42,847 bases of DNA from Actinomadura sp. KC06 (GTDB taxonomy: Bacteria; Actinomycetota; Actinomycetes; Streptosporangiales; Streptosporangiaceae), in contig NZ_SMKT01000069.1 in NCBI RefSeq assembly GCF_004348735.1, positions 1-42,847 on the forward strand, read 5' to 3'. The notes under the pieces are model-generated. The model was not told where the DNA came from and made no database searches. It saw nothing but the letters and a program-made list of their open reading frames with translations. A program made the translations under genes and the position numbers. Below are positions 1 through 7,238 of this stretch, one piece after another. Positions within the stretch are counted from its first letter, which is position 1; each line of letters opens with the position of its first letter.

Positions 1-127
1 CCAGAAACGCTGGGTCCAGCGCTGGAAGCCCGCCCTGAACGCCTTCCAGATCGCCTTCGAAGGCCGCCTCACCCCAACCACCCACTGACCACCCAAACCC
101 CAAATCAGCCGTTAACTTGACACTCCC
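1..127 (+). mobile_element. Right end of an IS256/Mutator-type insertion sequence
   Basis: The window opens in the last codons of a transposase-like frame (2-88). About 20 bases after its stop comes GTTAACTTGACACTCCC (111-127), which looks like the terminal inverted repeat of actinobacterial IS256-type elements. The left end lies outside the window, so neither the inverted-repeat match nor a target duplication can be checked. The end is placed at 127 because the sequence changes character there. Family assignment is from recalled pattern only. Confidence 0.5.
2..88 (+). CDS. Transposase, C-terminal fragment (cut by window edge)
   Basis: Twenty-eight codons are readable before TGA at 86-88. 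They include the string RWKPALNAFQIAFEGR. The pattern W-x-x-A-L-N-x-F-x-I-x-F-x-x-R close to the C terminus is typical of IS256/Mutator-family DDE transposases. The catalytic residues would lie upstream of the window, so it is not known whether the enzyme is intact. It reads toward holA, and the IS probably separates holA from its usual upstream neighbour. Confidence 0.5.
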   Translation, partial: QKRWVQRWKPALNAFQIAFEGRLTPTTH

Positions 128-423
128 CCAGGTGGGGTCCGGCCAGTCCACATGCCTGGACTGTGCCGGGTTGCGTTCGAGCAGGCAGCTGCCCGGGGGC
201 TCGGGTGGAGTGGTTCTGATGTGCTGTTCGGGCTTTGCCGGCTCGGGCTCTTGTTGATTGTGGCTGGAGGGTGGCCTGGTCGTCTGGGGGCGGTGAGTTG
301 AGTGTGATCGAGTTACGGCTCCGGGCAGGTCTTTTGGGCGGTCGGGGTGGTCTTCGTCGACTTGGGTGTTCGGTGCTGGTGGTTGTTTGCGGGTCGGTGG
401 GGTGGGCGTGGGATGCTGCAGGG
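128..423. other. Non-coding stretch between IS end and holA
   Basis: No convincing gene is visible. Long frames on both strands here have poor codon structure and lie antisense to or upstream of holA. A 7-bp hairpin (CAGTCCA, loop CATGCC, TGGACTG) occupies 144-163. In many actinobacteria holA follows comEC; no comEC-like 3' end is recognisable here. No clear promoter was found for holA. Confidence 0.4.
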
Positions 424-1392
424 GTGTCGGTTGAGTCTGTCGTGCTGGTCGTTGGTGAGGAAGAGCTGCTCGTTGATCGGGCTATCGGGGACGTTGTCGC
501 CTCGGTGCGGGCGCAGGATCCGGAGGTCGAGGTCATCGATCTGGCGCCGGGTGGGCTGGAGCCGGGGCGGATCTCGGAGCTGACGTCGCCGTCGTTGTTC
601 GGCAGCGGGAAGGTGCTCGTGGTGCGGTCGGCGCAGGATCTGGGGAAGGACCTGGCCGCCGAGGTGCTGGGGTACGCCAAGGCACCCGCGGACGAGGTCG
701 TTCTCGTGGTCGTCCATCATGGCGGGGCCAAGGGGAAGGCGCTCGTGGACGGGCTCACCAAGCTCAAGGCGCGCAAGATCTCGTGCCCGAAGGTCACGAA
801 GGTGGGGGAGCGGGTCGACTTCGTCCGGAACGAGATCCGCGCGGCCGGTGGGAAGATCTCGCCGGACGCGGCGCGGGGGCTGATCGACGCGGTCGGGAAC
901 GACCTGCGGGAACTAGCGGCGGCCTGCAGCCAGCTGGTGGCCGATACCGGCGGGAAGATCGACGATGCCGCGGTGGCGCGGTATTACCGGGGACGTGCCG
1001 AGGTCAGCGGGTTCGCCGTGGCGGACAAGGCCATTGAGGGGCAACTCGCCGATGCTCTGGAGCAGCTCCGGTGGGCGCTTGCGACTGGCGTTGCGCCGGT
1101 GTTGATCGTCAGCGCGCTCGCCCAGGGTGTGCGGGGGCTGGCCAAGGTCGGCGGCGCGCCGCGTGGTGCGCGGGGCGCGGCATTGGCGAAAGAGCTCGGG
1201 ATGCCTCCCTGGAAGATCGAGCGGGTGCAGAGACAGTTGCGGGGGTGGACGGGGGACGGGGTCGCGCGGGCGCTCGCGGCGGTCGCTGAGGCCGATGAGC
1301 AGGTCAAGGGCGGTGCTGCTGATCCTGCCTATGCGCTTGAGAAGACCATTGCTGAGATCGTTGCCGCTCGTTCCCAGAGGCGTGCTTCGTAG
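424..1392 (+). CDS. holA: DNA polymerase III subunit delta
   Basis: Delta subunit of the DnaX clamp-loader complex, which opens the beta sliding clamp and loads it on primed DNA. The 322-residue product begins with the family's typical LVVGEEELLVDRA segment (residues 8-20). It continues through an AAA+-like domain without Walker motifs, with the conserved stretch GNDLRELAAACSQL in the middle and a C-terminal helical collar domain ending in ALEKTIAEIVAARSQ. The frame is open back to position 235, but GTG at 424 gives the family's usual length and N terminus; a GTG at 304 is the main alternative. The purine-rich GCAGGGG just upstream is a modest ribosome site. The 3' end, including the stop codon, is tandemly duplicated immediately downstream. 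Confidence 0.9.
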   Translation: MSVESVVLVVGEEELLVDRAIGDVVASVRAQDPEVEVIDLAPGGLEPGRISELTSPSLFGSGKVLVVRSAQDLGKDLAAEVLGYAKAPADEVVLVVVHHGGAKGKALVDGLTKLKARKISCPKVTKVGERVDFVRNEIRAAGGKISPDAARGLIDAVGNDLRELAAACSQLVADTGGKIDDAAVARYYRGRAEVSGFAVADKAIEGQLADALEQLRWALATGVAPVLIVSALAQGVRGLAKVGGAPRGARGAALAKELGMPPWKIERVQRQLRGWTGDGVARALAAVAEADEQVKGGAADPAYALEKTIAEIVAARSQRRAS

Positions 1393-1449
1393 TCGGTGAG
1401 CTATGCAGCTCGTTCGCAGAGGCGTGCTTCGTAGGCGGTGGGCTAGCGG
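1366..1449 (+). repeat. 42-bp tandem duplication of the holA 3' end
   Basis: Positions 1366-1407 and 1408-1449 are two adjacent copies of one 42-bp unit. The first 36 positions match at 33 (differences at unit positions 9, 28 and 34). Copy one contains the last holA codons and the TAG at 1390-1392. Copy two repeats them with its own TAG at 1432-1434, outside the gene. The last six bases have diverged, so the duplication is not recent. Confidence 0.85.
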
Positions 1450-1660
1450 CGACGGACGCGGTGGATGATCTGGTGCTTGGTCGGTTCGGGTGGCAGGGGG
1501 CCGTCGAGTTGTCGTCGCCTGTTGATGAAGACGGCGCCGGCGCGGATGTCGGCGGCTAGGCAGTGGAGAGGGACCGGGTCCAGGTGGACGCGGCCAGGCC
1601 CAACTCGGTGTCGTTGGCGCGGGCGGAGTTGCTACAGGGCGTCTCGGGCTCCTCGAAGAG
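1443..1660 (-). pseudogene. Decayed aldehyde dehydrogenase C-terminal fragment
   Basis: On the minus strand one frame reads SARANDTELGLAASTWTRSL (about 1624-1565), matching the ANDTxxGLAAxxWTRxL motif of NAD(P)-dependent aldehyde dehydrogenases. It hits TAG at 1556-1558. A neighbouring frame then continues LAADIRAGAVFINR (about 1556-1515), the next conserved block of the same family, and ends at TAG 1443-1445. The two blocks are in the right order and spacing but in different frames, and the catalytic cysteine region is absent. This is a frameshifted, truncated remnant, perhaps of a succinate-semialdehyde-type enzyme. It lies between holA and the SRPBCC gene. Confidence 0.6.
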
Positions 1661-1702
1661 TCGGCTTGGGTGCCGACGAAAGGCAGAAGAGGTGGCGGCG
1701 GG

Positions 1703-2122
1703 TCAGAGGGTTTCGGCTTTGGATTTCAGGCCGTTGGCTTCCATGGTGACGTAGCGGCGGACTAGGCGGCCCGCTAGGAGCGACATTATGGGAGCCAGGG
1801 GGCCTTTCTGGTCCAGGGTCAGGTGGACGGAAACGGTGCCGTCGGGATTGGTGACGATTTCGTGGGCGGCGGTTGTGATGACGCCGGGGGAGCGGGACTC
1901 CCAGGTGAAGGTCTTGTTCTCGGCGAATGCGGTGATCGTCCAGATGGCGGCGGGGAGTTTTGGCTGGAAGACGCGGGCGCGGCTGGAGAGGGCGACGGGC
2001 TTGTCCAGGAGTTCGACGCGGTTTATCGACGCCGTCATTTCGGGCCAGCGTTCGACGTCCTTCAGGATGGTCCAGACATTTTCGGGGGACGCGTCGATGT
2101 CGACGGAGGTCTCGAAGTGCAC
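1703..2122 (-). CDS. SRPBCC (polyketide cyclase/dehydrase-like) family protein
   Basis: A 139-residue cytosolic protein of the START/SRPBCC helix-grip fold, which binds hydrophobic ligands in a central cavity. The N terminus, HFETSVDIDASPENVWTIL, followed by DVERWPEM, is the classic opening of the family; the middle carries WTITAFAENKTFTWES and the C terminus a long helix. The frame is open far upstream, but that part overlaps a LysR gene and reads as Arg/Pro-rich shadow. GTG at 2120-2122, preceded by GAGAAGAA, gives a start that fits the family. It begins 61 bp inside the 3' end of the LysR gene on the same strand, so the two are probably co-transcribed and may be translationally coupled. 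Ligand unknown. Confidence 0.8.
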   Translation of the reverse strand: MHFETSVDIDASPENVWTILKDVERWPEMTASINRVELLDKPVALSSRARVFQPKLPAAIWTITAFAENKTFTWESRSPGVITTAAHEIVTNPDGTVSVHLTLDQKGPLAPIMSLLAGRLVRRYVTMEANGLKSKAETL

Positions 2123-2982
2123 GGTGTTCTTCTCAGCGCGGTTCGGATCGCGGACAGCAGGCCGGTGACCAGAGGATCGTCGGCGCGGTCCGGGAGGTGG
2201 AGGGCGTAGTAGGGGACGGCCGGCAGGTCGATGATCTCGCGTTCGACCAGGCCGGGAGGGGCGGTGACGCATCCGTTGACGACCGCGAGGCCGATGTGCA
2301 GGGACACGAAGTGCAGGATGAGCGGCCAGCCCTCGGCCTCGACCGCGAGCGTCCAAGGGACGTCGGCGGCGCGGAGGGCGCGTTCGAGGGTGGCGCGGTG
2401 CGGGCCGGTGGGCGGGGGGACGACGAGGGACGTCCCCGCGAGGTCGGAGAGGGTGAGGTGGGGCCGCGCGGCGAGCGGATGGTCGTCCGGCATGACCAGG
2501 ACCTGCGGGTAGGAGGCGAGCAGGACGGTCTCGACGTCGGCGGGCACCACGTCCAGGACGGCGACGCCGAGGTCGGCGCGGCCGGTGCGGACGGCGGTGA
2601 GCGTCCGGGCGCGGTCGCCGTTGATGAGGCGGATGCCGGGGTGGACGACGTCGCCGAGCAGGTACAGGTAGGCGCCCTCACCGGCGGCGAGGGTCGGGAT
2701 GCGGCCGGGGGCGGTGCCGTGGACGGCCGCGAGGAACGCGGTCATGCGGGTGTCGAGGTCGCGGGCGAAGCGGGCGACCTGTTCGCCGGCGGGGGTCAGG
2801 GCGAGGCGGCGGCCGTGCCGGGTGTAGAGGGGGCGGCCGAGGGTGTCGGCGAGTTTCCGCACCTTGACGTGGAGGGCGGGCTGGGAGATGTGGAGTTCCT
2901 CGGCGGCGCGGGTGAAGTTGAGGTGGTCGGCGAAGACGGCGAACGAGGCGAGCGCGTCGGTGGAGAGGCGGCTCAGGTCCAT
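2062..2982 (-). CDS. LysR-family transcriptional regulator
   Basis: A 306-residue regulator. The N-terminal winged helix-turn-helix spans about residues 1-65 and includes ALASFAVFADHLNFTRAAEE and LHISQPALHVKVRKLADTLG, the standard LysR DNA-binding helices. A periplasmic-binding-protein-like effector domain follows. The last 25 residues (TSRPPSTSTRPP) look unlike the family and are the part that overlaps the downstream SRPBCC gene, so the C terminus may have been extended by loss of an earlier stop. It is divergent from the HAD-like gene at 3053, and the short AT-richer gap at 2983-3052 probably holds both promoters. The effector cannot be read from sequence. Confidence 0.9.
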   Translation of the reverse strand: MDLSRLSTDALASFAVFADHLNFTRAAEELHISQPALHVKVRKLADTLGRPLYTRHGRRLALTPAGEQVARFARDLDTRMTAFLAAVHGTAPGRIPTLAAGEGAYLYLLGDVVHPGIRLINGDRARTLTAVRTGRADLGVAVLDVVPADVETVLLASYPQVLVMPDDHPLAARPHLTLSDLAGTSLVVPPPTGPHRATLERALRAADVPWTLAVEAEGWPLILHFVSLHIGLAVVNGCVTAPPGLVEREIIDLPAVPYYALHLPDRADDPLVTGLLSAIRTALRRTPCTSRPPSTSTRPPKMSGPS

Positions 2983-3052
2983 AGGCAGTGATTATAGGTC
3001 GTGGTTTGGTTAATAGTTCTGCTTTAGGGTGCGGTGCCGGAGAGTTGGGGGC

Positions 3053-3580
3053 ATGAATGGCGAACCCAGGCTCGGCGTCGACTTCGGCCGGGTCATTCAC
3101 GGCGGGCTGCTGGCGCCGGGTGACGACGACACCGTGTTCCTCGGCGGGAGTTTCGAGGAGGCGCTGGCCTCGCCCGCGACGGCGGGGGTGTACGAGGTGC
3201 TGCCCGGGCTGATCGAGGCTTTCGGCGGACGGGCCTGGATCATCTCCAAATGCGGTGACCGCGTGCGGAAGCGGACGCTGGCATGGCTCGACCACCATGA
3301 CTTCTACCGGCGGACGGGCCTGCCCAGGCAGAACGTCCGGTTCTGCAGGAAGCGGCCGGAAAAGGCGCGGCACTGCGAGGAACTCGGGATCACCCACATG
3401 ATCGACGACCGGCTGGACGTGCATCGCGCCATTCGCGACATCGTCCCGTACCGGTACTTGTTCGGGACGGCGGAAGCGCCCGAATGGGTGCGGCACGTCC
3501 CGGACTGGGCGGCCGCCGAGGTCATTCTCGAAGATATTCCGGCGGGACGGAGCCGGTCAGCCACACACCGTTCGCGCTGA
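3053..3580 (+). CDS. HAD-superfamily-like phosphatase
   Basis: A 175-residue soluble protein with the order of HAD motifs. The probable nucleophile is D10 in LGVDFGRVIHGG, motif II serine is S65 in WIISKCGD, motif III lysine is about K104 in RKRPEKARHCEELG, and acidic motif IV is D118-D119 in THMIDDRLDV. The nucleophile motif is DFG rather than the usual DxDxT/V, so the +2 acid is missing and true phosphatase activity is uncertain. ATG 3053 is chosen over the upstream start at 3029 because the intact motif begins just after it and GGAGAG lies upstream. Its 3' end overlaps convergent kptA by 59 bp. The substrate is unknown. Confidence 0.65.
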   Translation: MNGEPRLGVDFGRVIHGGLLAPGDDDTVFLGGSFEEALASPATAGVYEVLPGLIEAFGGRAWIISKCGDRVRKRTLAWLDHHDFYRRTGLPRQNVRFCRKRPEKARHCEELGITHMIDDRLDVHRAIRDIVPYRYLFGTAEAPEWVRHVPDWAAAEVILEDIPAGRSRSATHRSR

Positions 3581-4058
3581 CGCGGAATTCGTGCCCGTCG
3601 GCGGCCATCCGTCCGGCGAGAACGGTCAGGATGACGGGCCGGCCTCGGCGGGCGCCGACGCTCCGGGCCGTTTCGCGGTCGGGGGACAGGTGCACGTCGT
3701 GCCGTCCCATGGGCCGAAGCCCTTCGCGCAGGATCGATTCCACGGAACGGCGGACGGTGCCGTGGTACAGGAATTCCGGCGGGGGCGCCGGCGGTAGGTT
3801 CAGATCTACCGGGACGGAATGCCCCTGGGCGGCCCTGATCCGGTTTCCGTCCAGCTCATAGCGTTTCTTGTCGTTGGCGGCGACGACGTGTTCGAGTTCG
3901 GCGCGTGTCAACGGGAATGAGTGGCGGGTGGCGGCCGCGAGCAGTTCGGTGACGTCGGCCCAGCCTTCGGCGTCGAGGGTGAGGCCGATCCGCTCGGGGT
4001 GGTGCCGCAGATGGAGGGCGAGGTATTTGGAGATCCTCGTCGCGCGCCGCTCGTCCAT
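3522..4058 (-). CDS. kptA: RNA 2'-phosphotransferase (Tpt1/KptA family)
   Basis: A 178-residue enzyme of the Tpt1/KptA family, which moves an internal RNA 2'-phosphate onto NAD+, yielding ADP-ribose 1'',2''-cyclic phosphate and nicotinamide. Family signatures are present: SKYLALHLRHHPE (residues 10-22) at the N-terminal winged-helix domain, RIRAAQGHS (73-81), YHGT (98-101) and HDVHLS (120-125) in the ADP-ribosyltransferase-like domain, with the conserved Arg and His residues in place. Bacteria lack the tRNA-splicing pathway that makes the substrate in fungi, so its role is unclear; RNA repair or 5'-end ADP-ribosylation have been proposed for the family. It overlaps the convergent HAD-like gene at its 3' end. 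Confidence 0.93.
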   Translation of the reverse strand: MDERRATRISKYLALHLRHHPERIGLTLDAEGWADVTELLAAATRHSFPLTRAELEHVVAANDKKRYELDGNRIRAAQGHSVPVDLNLPPAPPPEFLYHGTVRRSVESILREGLRPMGRHDVHLSPDRETARSVGARRGRPVILTVLAGRMAADGHEFRVSANGVWLTGSVPPEYLRE

Positions 4059-4082
4059 GGGATGTGCGTCCGGATATGCGTC

Positions 4083-4107
4083 GGGGCCGGCTTCGGTGGC
4101 CGGCCCC
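4083..4107 (-). terminator. Hairpin downstream of rpsT
   Basis: GGGGCCGGC (4083-4091), loop TTCGGTG, GCCGGCCCC (4099-4107): a perfect 9-bp GC stem. It lies about 106 bp past the rpsT stop and 25 bp before the kptA start on the same strand. It could end rpsT transcription or be a leader hairpin of kptA. There is no clear U tract on the minus strand. Confidence 0.45.
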
Positions 4108-4213
4108 TTGCATGCGTGCGGGCACCGCGGGCTCTGACCCCCGCAGCTAACCCTGGCCTCGTAGGAGGCCGGTCCGGTGTTGCGGGTGCCGGCCCGGTCG
4201 CCTGCCCCGGCTC

Positions 4214-4483
4214 TTACTTGGCCTGCAGGGCGGCGGCGCGCTTGGCGATCGCCGACTTGCGGTTGGCGGCCTGGTTCTTGTGGATGACGCCCTTGCTGAC
4301 GGCCTTGTCCAGCTTGCGCGCGGCGTGGCGCTGGGCGGCCGCGGCGGCCTCGACCTCGCCGGCCTCGGCTGCCTCGCGGAACTTGCGGATCGCCGTCTTC
4401 AGTTCCGATTTGACGGCCTTGTTGCGCAGGCGAGCCTTCTCGTTCTGCTTGTTGCGCTTGATCTGGGACTTGATGTTAGCCAC
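4214..4483 (-). CDS. rpsT: 30S ribosomal protein S20
   Basis: An 89-residue, Lys/Arg/Ala-rich helical protein that binds 16S rRNA early in 30S assembly. It starts ANIKSQIKRNKQNEKARLRN and ends with KGVIHKNQAANRKSAIAKRA, both diagnostic for S20. GTG at 4481-4483 is the start, with GAGG seven bases upstream; open frame further upstream is leader sequence. It is transcribed away from lepA across a 234-bp divergent region. Proximity of rpsT to holA and lepA is typical of actinobacteria. Confidence 0.97.
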   Translation of the reverse strand: MANIKSQIKRNKQNEKARLRNKAVKSELKTAIRKFREAAEAGEVEAAAAAQRHAARKLDKAVSKGVIHKNQAANRKSAIAKRAAALQAK

Positions 4484-4601
4484 GTCGTAGTGCCTCAGCT
4501 TGGTCGCGATAGTCGCCTGCTCATCCGCAGGCCCTGACGAATGTCTGAACGGGGGCGGGACGGTGCCCCGGGGCACGACGCTACGCCACACGCAAGCGCA
4601 C

Positions 4602-4630
4602 AGCCTACCAATCACCGGGGCCCGTCCCAA
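4602..4630 (-). promoter_or_regulatory. rpsT promoter
   Basis: On the minus strand TTGGGA (4630-4625) is followed after 17 bases by TAGGCT (4607-4602), a good match to the principal actinobacterial sigma factor pattern TTGACA / TAnnnT. It predicts a start near 4595 and a leader of about 110 nt before the GTG. That leader contains the perfect 14-bp palindrome GTGCCCCGGGGCAC at 4563-4576, a possible hairpin for control or stability. Confidence 0.55.
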
Positions 4631-4717
4631 ACCGGGCCTTGCACGGAGCATCGCGCCCGGCATGGGACCATGGGGGTACACATTCATGTCCACCAGTGAG
4701 TTTGCGAACGGACCCCG

Positions 4718-6562
4718 GTGCGAGCGCCTGATCCTGACAAGACCGACCCCGCGATCATCCGCAACTTCTGCATCATCGCGCACATCGACCATGGCAAGTC
4801 GACCCTCGCGGACCGGATGCTGCAGCTGACCGGCGTGGTCGAGGAGCGCCAGATGCGCGCTCAGTACCTCGACCGCATGGACATCGAGCGCGAGCGCGGC
4901 ATCACGATCAAGAGCCAGGCGGTCCGGCTGCCGTGGACGTCAGGCGGCGTCGACCACGTCCTCAACCTGATCGACACGCCGGGCCACGTCGACTTCTCCT
5001 ACGAGGTGTCGCGGTCGCTGGCCGCGTGCGAGGGCGCCGTCCTGCTGGTGGACGCGGCGCAGGGCATCGAGGCGCAGACGCTGGCGAACCTGTACCTGGC
5101 CCTCGAGGCCGACCTGCACCTGATCCCCGTCCTCAACAAGATCGACCTGCCGGCGGCGCAGCCGGACAAGTACGCGGAGGAGCTGGCCGGGATCATCGGC
5201 TGCGAGCCGTCGGACGTGCTGCGCGTGTCGGGCAAGACGGGCGAGGGCGTCCGGGAGCTGCTCGACAAGATCGTCGAGGAGGTGCCGGCGCCGGTCGGCG
5301 ACCCCGACGGGCCGGCCCGCGCGCTGATCTTCGACTCGGTGTACGACACCTACCGCGGCGTCGTCACCTATGTCCGGATCATCGACGGGCATCTGTCGCG
5401 GCGCGAGAAGAGCCTGATGATGTCGACCGGGACGGCGCACGAGACGCTGGAGGTCGGCGTGATCTCGCCGGAGCCGGTGTCCGTGCAGGGCCTCGGCGTG
5501 GGCGAGGTCGGCTACCTGATCACCGGGGTGAAGGACGTCCGGCAGGCCAGGGTCGGCGACACCGTGACCGGCGCGTCCCGGCGGGCGCCCGAAGCGCTCG
5601 GCGGCTACCGCGACCCGAAGCCGATGGTGTTCTCCGGCCTGTACCCGGTGGACGGCGACCAGTACCCCGAGCTGCGGGACGCGCTCGACAAGCTCCAGCT
5701 CAACGACGCCGCGCTCGTGTACGAGCCGGAGACGTCGGCGGCGCTCGGGTTCGGGTTCCGCTGCGGGTTCCTCGGGCTGCTGCACATGGAGATCGTCCGG
5801 GAGCGGCTGGAACGCGAGTCCGGCCTGTCGCTGATCTCGACCGCGCCGAACGTGGTGTACCGCGTGACGATGGAGGACGGGTCGGAGCACACCGTCACCA
5901 ACCCCAGCGAGTTCCCCGAGGGCAAGATCGCGGGCGTGTACGAGCCGGTGGTGAAGGCGACGCTGCTGAGCCCGTCCGAGCACATCGGCGCGATCATGGA
6001 GCTGTGCCAGGGCCGGCGCGGGGTGCTGCTCGGCATGGACTACCTGTCGGAGGACCGCGTCGAGATCCGCTACACGCTGCCCCTCGCCGAGATCATCTTC
6101 GACTTCTTCGACCAGCTGAAGTCGCGGACCCGCGGGTACGCGTCGCTGGACTACGAGCCGAGCGGGGAACAGGAGTCCGACCTGGTGAAGGTCGACATCC
6201 TGCTGCAGGGCGAGTCGGTGGACGCGTTCAGCCAGATCGTCCACCGGGACAAGGCGCGCGAGTACGGGCTGATGATGACGTCCAAGCTCAAGGAGCTGAT
6301 CCCGCGCCAGCAGTACGAGGTGCCGATCCAGGCGGCGATCGGCGCGCGCATCATCGCCCGGGAGAACATCCGCGCCATCCGCAAGGACGTCCTCGCCAAG
6401 TGCTACGGCGGCGACATCTCCCGCAAGCGCAAGCTGCTGGAGAAGCAGAAGGAGGGCAAGAAGCGGATGAAGACCATCGGGCGGGTGGACGTCCCGCAGG
6501 AGGCCTTCGTCGCGGCGCTGTCCACCGGCGGTGGCGAGCCCACCGACAAGGGCAGGAAGTAA
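4718..6562 (+). CDS. lepA: Elongation factor 4 (ribosomal back-translocase)
   Basis: A 614-residue translational GTPase that acts on stalled or mistranslocated ribosomes. G1 is AHIDHGKST (residues 21-29), followed by the RERGITIKSQ switch region, G3 DTPGHVDF and G4 NKIDLP. The EF-Tu-like domain II, EF-G-like domains III and V, and the LepA-specific C-terminal domain (YGGDISRKRKLLEKQKEG) follow. Length is normal for the family. The start is the GTG at 4718. It has no good Shine-Dalgarno, and an ATG at 4686 in another frame reads a plausible N terminus that would join by a one-base shift, so the exact start is uncertain. It ends 13 bp from the convergent DUF4870 gene. Confidence 0.97.
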   Translation: MRAPDPDKTDPAIIRNFCIIAHIDHGKSTLADRMLQLTGVVEERQMRAQYLDRMDIERERGITIKSQAVRLPWTSGGVDHVLNLIDTPGHVDFSYEVSRSLAACEGAVLLVDAAQGIEAQTLANLYLALEADLHLIPVLNKIDLPAAQPDKYAEELAGIIGCEPSDVLRVSGKTGEGVRELLDKIVEEVPAPVGDPDGPARALIFDSVYDTYRGVVTYVRIIDGHLSRREKSLMMSTGTAHETLEVGVISPEPVSVQGLGVGEVGYLITGVKDVRQARVGDTVTGASRRAPEALGGYRDPKPMVFSGLYPVDGDQYPELRDALDKLQLNDAALVYEPETSAALGFGFRCGFLGLLHMEIVRERLERESGLSLISTAPNVVYRVTMEDGSEHTVTNPSEFPEGKIAGVYEPVVKATLLSPSEHIGAIMELCQGRRGVLLGMDYLSEDRVEIRYTLPLAEIIFDFFDQLKSRTRGYASLDYEPSGEQESDLVKVDILLQGESVDAFSQIVHRDKAREYGLMMTSKLKELIPRQQYEVPIQAAIGARIIARENIRAIRKDVLAKCYGGDISRKRKLLEKQKEGKKRMKTIGRVDVPQEAFVAALSTGGGEPTDKGRK

Positions 6563-6575
6563 GCCCGGTCCGGGT

Positions 6576-7112
6576 CTACTTTTTCAGCAGGGGCCAGGCC
6601 ACTGCGGCCGGGACTCGGCGGAACTCGCCGCGGTTCGCGGCCCGTCCCGCGTAGACGAGGAAGAACATCACGACGGCCGTGAACGCCAGCGGCACCCAGA
6701 TGAACAGCTCGACGGCCAGCGACAGCAGCCCGAAGACGAACCAGACGGCGATGGCCGCGAGGCTCATGTTGAGGCCCTGCACCGCGTGCTTGCGCGCGAA
6801 GGGCGAGCGCGCCTTGCCGACGTAGACGACGGCCGGTGCGATGGCGCTGACGAGGAACTGGCCCACGTACGCCATGAGCGACCACGTTCTCTCGTCGTCG
6901 CTGACGGGGCCGAAGTGGCCGGGCAACTGGGCGGTGTGACCGCCCTGAGGCTGCTGCTGCCAACCACCCGGGCCGCCGCCGGGCTGTTGCTGATGCGGCG
7001 GGGGCGGCTGCTGCGGCTGCTGCCACATGTTTCCGGGCTGCTGCCAAGGGGCCTGATGTTGCCCTCCGGGCTGCTGCCCTGGGCCGGGCGACGGGGGAGG
7101 CCCGTAGGCCAT
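6576..7112 (-). CDS. DUF4870 membrane protein with Gln/Pro/Gly-rich N terminus
   Basis: A 178-residue protein. Residues 1-67 are low-complexity (Pro, Gln, Gly, with WQQP repeats) and probably disordered in the cytosol. The rest is a DUF4870 domain: SDDERTWSLMAYVGQFL, FARKHAVQGLNMSL and about three hydrophobic segments (near 81-97, 116-136, 140-157). Such Pro/Gln-rich tails are frequent in actinobacterial membrane proteins. The molecular role is unknown. The start ATG is 7110-7112; the gap to the next minus-strand gene (7113-7238) holds no gene. It is convergent with lepA. Confidence 0.8.
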   Translation of the reverse strand: MAYGPPPSPGPGQQPGGQHQAPWQQPGNMWQQPQQPPPPHQQQPGGGPGGWQQQPQGGHTAQLPGHFGPVSDDERTWSLMAYVGQFLVSAIAPAVVYVGKARSPFARKHAVQGLNMSLAAIAVWFVFGLLSLAVELFIWVPLAFTAVVMFFLVYAGRAANRGEFRRVPAAVAWPLLKK

Positions 7113-7238
7113 GGCGGACGTCCTCTCCTAGTTCGCTACGCGTTCGCTGTGCGACCTATGGCGAAAGTGTATGACTCCTTGGACGCGCCCGGAGTTCGCT
7201 AGGGTTCCCGCCTCCGCCCGGCCCGTGGCCGTTTCGGG

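Noticed and set aside
1960..2991. Long plus-strand frame opposite LysR and SRPBCC genes
   Set aside because: Gly/Asp/Val-rich antisense shadow; the minus-strand genes carry clear helix-turn-helix and SRPBCC motifs.
6564..6584. lepA terminator
   Set aside because: CCCGG/CCGGG cannot form a hairpin with a workable loop except by a 3-bp stem; the short T run at 6580-6584 alone is not enough.
4933..6654. Long plus-strand frame inside lepA
   Set aside because: Arg/Gly/Pro-rich shadow of lepA in another frame; no motif.
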